Below are positions 62,356 through 64,000 of a DNA stretch of 64,000 nucleotides, in pieces. The notes under the pieces are model-generated. The model was not told the origin of the DNA, made no database searches, and worked only from the letters and a program-made list of their open reading frames with translations. Source of the stretch: Datnioides undecimradiatus. Taxonomy: Eukaryota > Chordata > Actinopteri > Lobotiformes > Datnioididae. How positions within the stretch are numbered: the first letter of the stretch is position 1; each line of letters opens with the position of its first letter. The stretch lies in the NCBI GenBank assembly GCA_008933995.1, contig WARS01000034.1, forward strand, positions 759,501 through 823,500. Direction: 5' to 3'. Made by a program: the position numbers and the translations under genes.

Positions 62356-62502
62356 AAAAGTATGAAAATTACCATGCATGTCTTTTGGGGATTTGGTAAA
62401 TGGGATTTTTGAGGACAATGTTTTGTCCTTCCGTGCGTTTCTGAAATTACGGTTGACACCTTCAGAAAAGAGAAGGAGACCAAGCTAGACAGATACAGGT
62501 TT

Positions 62503-62523
62503 GCCTGTGTGTGTGTGTGTGTG

Positions 62524-62569
<46 letters not shown>

Positions 62570-62589
62570 CGTGTGCGCGTGTGTGTGCG
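62503..62589. repeat. (GT)n/(GC)n compound microsatellite
   Basis: GT run interrupted by GCGTG units and a short GCGCGCG stretch, about 150 bp from the preceding (GT)n tract. Alternating purine-pyrimidine sequence with Z-DNA potential. Confidence 0.97.
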
Positions 62590-63351
62590 CCAAGCGGCAA
62601 TGCCGTGTGGAGAGTTTGTTGTCACTCTACGTTGACACCCGGCAAGATGTTGTCGAAAAAACGCTATTGGGAATGCATTTGATTTGCAAATGAAAAAAAC
62701 CCCCGCACATTTGCAAAGACACACACACCTACATGCACACAGACACAGGTGTGTTTGTTCCCTGCAGAGATGATTTGCAACTGAATAGGCGTGTTGCACC
62801 AGCTGACTTCTAAGTTTTGACAAAATGCTTCAAGGGGAAAAACAAGTCTGTATGCACCAAGGACATGCCATTTACCAGTGTTGTACCTTTCATCAATAGA
62901 AGCCTATGAAAACACCTTTAGTTACAGCTGGAGTGGCTCTATTAAAATTCAACCAAGTGCTGTTTGCACTATCTTTCCAGTCAATGCCTACTGTTCACAT
63001 GCGTTCAAGGTCGTCTCTCTTTACCCTCACAGATGTGTGTGTGTAGGGTTGTGGGTATGTGTGTCTACTTGTGGTGTGTGTGTGTGCAGACCAGATGACA
63101 GCAACAAAGTTTCACTGGAATCCAGAGCTTAAATGTCACCAGGCTGCATTATTTTTCATACTAAAGGTATGCATGGTAGCTTAAGTGTTGTCTGTTTTTC
63201 CGTGTGTGAACGTGTGTCTATGTAGGGTGTGTGCATGCGATTTGGGGACAGCCAGCTGGTCTTGATGACCCATAGTGTCACCTCTCCGTCTCCCTGTTGA
63301 AAAAGCACAGGTGTTTTCGCTGATAGTTTTCTCTCTCTTTCTCTCAAGCAG

Positions 63352-63463
63352 GAAGTGACACCCGTCCACACCTCCCCGTCCCGGAGAGTGACGTCCAGTA
63401 ATTTCACACACGCTGATCCATCAACAGATCACACCATGGCTTCACCTACAGACACCGCTCTTT
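63352..63463 (+). CDS. xirp2: Candidate second coding exon of the xirp2-like gene
   Basis: A 112-bp open segment after a strong CT-rich tract ending CAAGCAG (63351) and before GTGAGT (63464). Phase 0 entry matches the phase 0 donor at 46640. It encodes EVTPVHTSPSRRVTSSNFTH and ADPSTDHTMASPTDTAL, Ser/Thr/Pro-rich, ending with one base of a split codon. The pairing with the exon at 46428 is inferred from phase, splice-site strength and strand. No domain recognised. Confidence 0.45.
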
Positions 63464-64000
63464 GTGAGTACTTTCTTGTTTTTTCACTTTCTTTCTTCTT
63501 GAAGAGTTAAATGTGACTTTTCACATTGCCATGATGCAACAGCTGACAGGATGCCGAGCACTTTGATTGCATCATGGTTACACTAGTCTGTCAAACACAC
63601 AACTGTGGCTGCAGGATGGTTAATGCAATGTGGTGTTCCATTTGTTCTATAAGATAAACATTTGGCAGAAAGCAGGTTTTGAAAACTAGATTGTTCATTG
63701 CCAGATAAGGCAGTCGCCCTGGCAGCTTTTTAATGGGAAGCTGGGGAGCTTTGCGAGATACCGTGCCTCCATTACTGCGATAGCAACGCTATGGTGGCTA
63801 CCTCCAGTTTGTTTTCCACAGATGCTGATAGCAGTGTACACAGATGGCGCTTACAGTGCAAGCTACAGTCCTTTTTATTTGTTTAAACTCTGCACGGATA
63901 AACAAAAGGGAGCAAGTTTGAACACACTGGCCTTTCAGGTATCACAGCTGTGGTGTAATAAATAGATAAAACAACCCCTCCCCACAAAAAAAGTACAACC
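63464..64000 (+). other. Sequence to window end, probably intron
   Basis: Follows the GTGAGT donor of the candidate exon. No exon, repeat family or other element recognised; the gene would continue beyond the window. Confidence 0.45.

Larger units (their letters stand above)
46640..63351 (+). other. 16.7-kb intron (or intergenic) region of the xirp2-like gene
   Basis: No further exon was recognised by eye, although small exons could be missed. Contents: TTC repeat at 46687-46708, G9 run near 48245, family B repeats at 51190-51375, 51950-52015 and 55795-56372, a CCA-repeat tract near 60127-60175, and two long (GT)n tracts near the right end. Otherwise AT-rich. Confidence 0.55.

Noticed and set aside
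62229..62823. Several open frames rich in Thr-His or Cys-Val
   Set aside because: They are translations of the (GT)n/(CA)n microsatellites, not genes.

Overview
The window is vertebrate nuclear DNA, most likely from a percomorph teleost fish. The genes are split into short exons with mostly small introns. Microsatellites are frequent, and two families of degenerate interspersed repeats of a kind common in percomorph genomes recur throughout. No bacterial, viral, CRISPR, tRNA or rRNA feature was recognised.

Region 1 (1-24.8 kb, + strand) is the 3' three quarters of a voltage-gated sodium channel alpha-subunit gene. It is the teleost co-orthologue of the tetrapod SCN1A/2A/3A/9A group (scn1laa or scn1lab; I cannot say which). 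It starts at the mutually exclusive exon pair 5N/5A (domain I S3-S4) and runs through 21 further coding exons to a TAG at 22318-22320. All exons join in one open frame of about 1,823 codons. The DEKA selectivity residues, the IFM inactivation motif, the ankyrin-binding motif and the IQ motif are intact. The first four coding exons and the promoter lie upstream of the window. Three introns are non-canonical: one AT-AC intron in the domain III-IV linker and two GC-AG introns. A 3' UTR of about 2.5 kb, carrying a MITE-like insertion, ends near the AATAAA at 24761.

Region 2 (28.1-31.6 kb, - strand) is a complete coding sequence of a cysteine/serine-rich nuclear protein gene, csrnp3 by sequence and neighbourhood. 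It has four coding exons and about 608 residues, and is convergent with the sodium channel gene.

Region 3 (31.6-46.2 kb) holds no coding gene that I can support. It is upstream sequence of csrnp3 (which must have at least one more 5' non-coding exon here) with microsatellites, a 28-bp tandem repeat, a G-rich tract and a degenerate tandem array.

Region 4 (46.2-64 kb, + strand) appears to be the 5' end of another gene. It has a first coding exon with a strong Kozak ATG at 46428 and a candidate second exon at 63352-63463, separated by a 16.7-kb intron. By the sodium channel-CSRNP3-XIRP2 neighbourhood known from mammals I tentatively assign it to xirp2 (Xin actin-binding repeat protein 2).

The window is therefore a conserved chromosomal neighbourhood, not a novel operon-like system. 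The sodium channel generates neuronal action potentials, CSRNP3 is a nuclear transcriptional regulator, and XIRP2 is an actin-binding muscle and hair-cell protein. They are linked by ancestry, not by pathway. The most interesting features are the splicing arrangements of the sodium channel gene.
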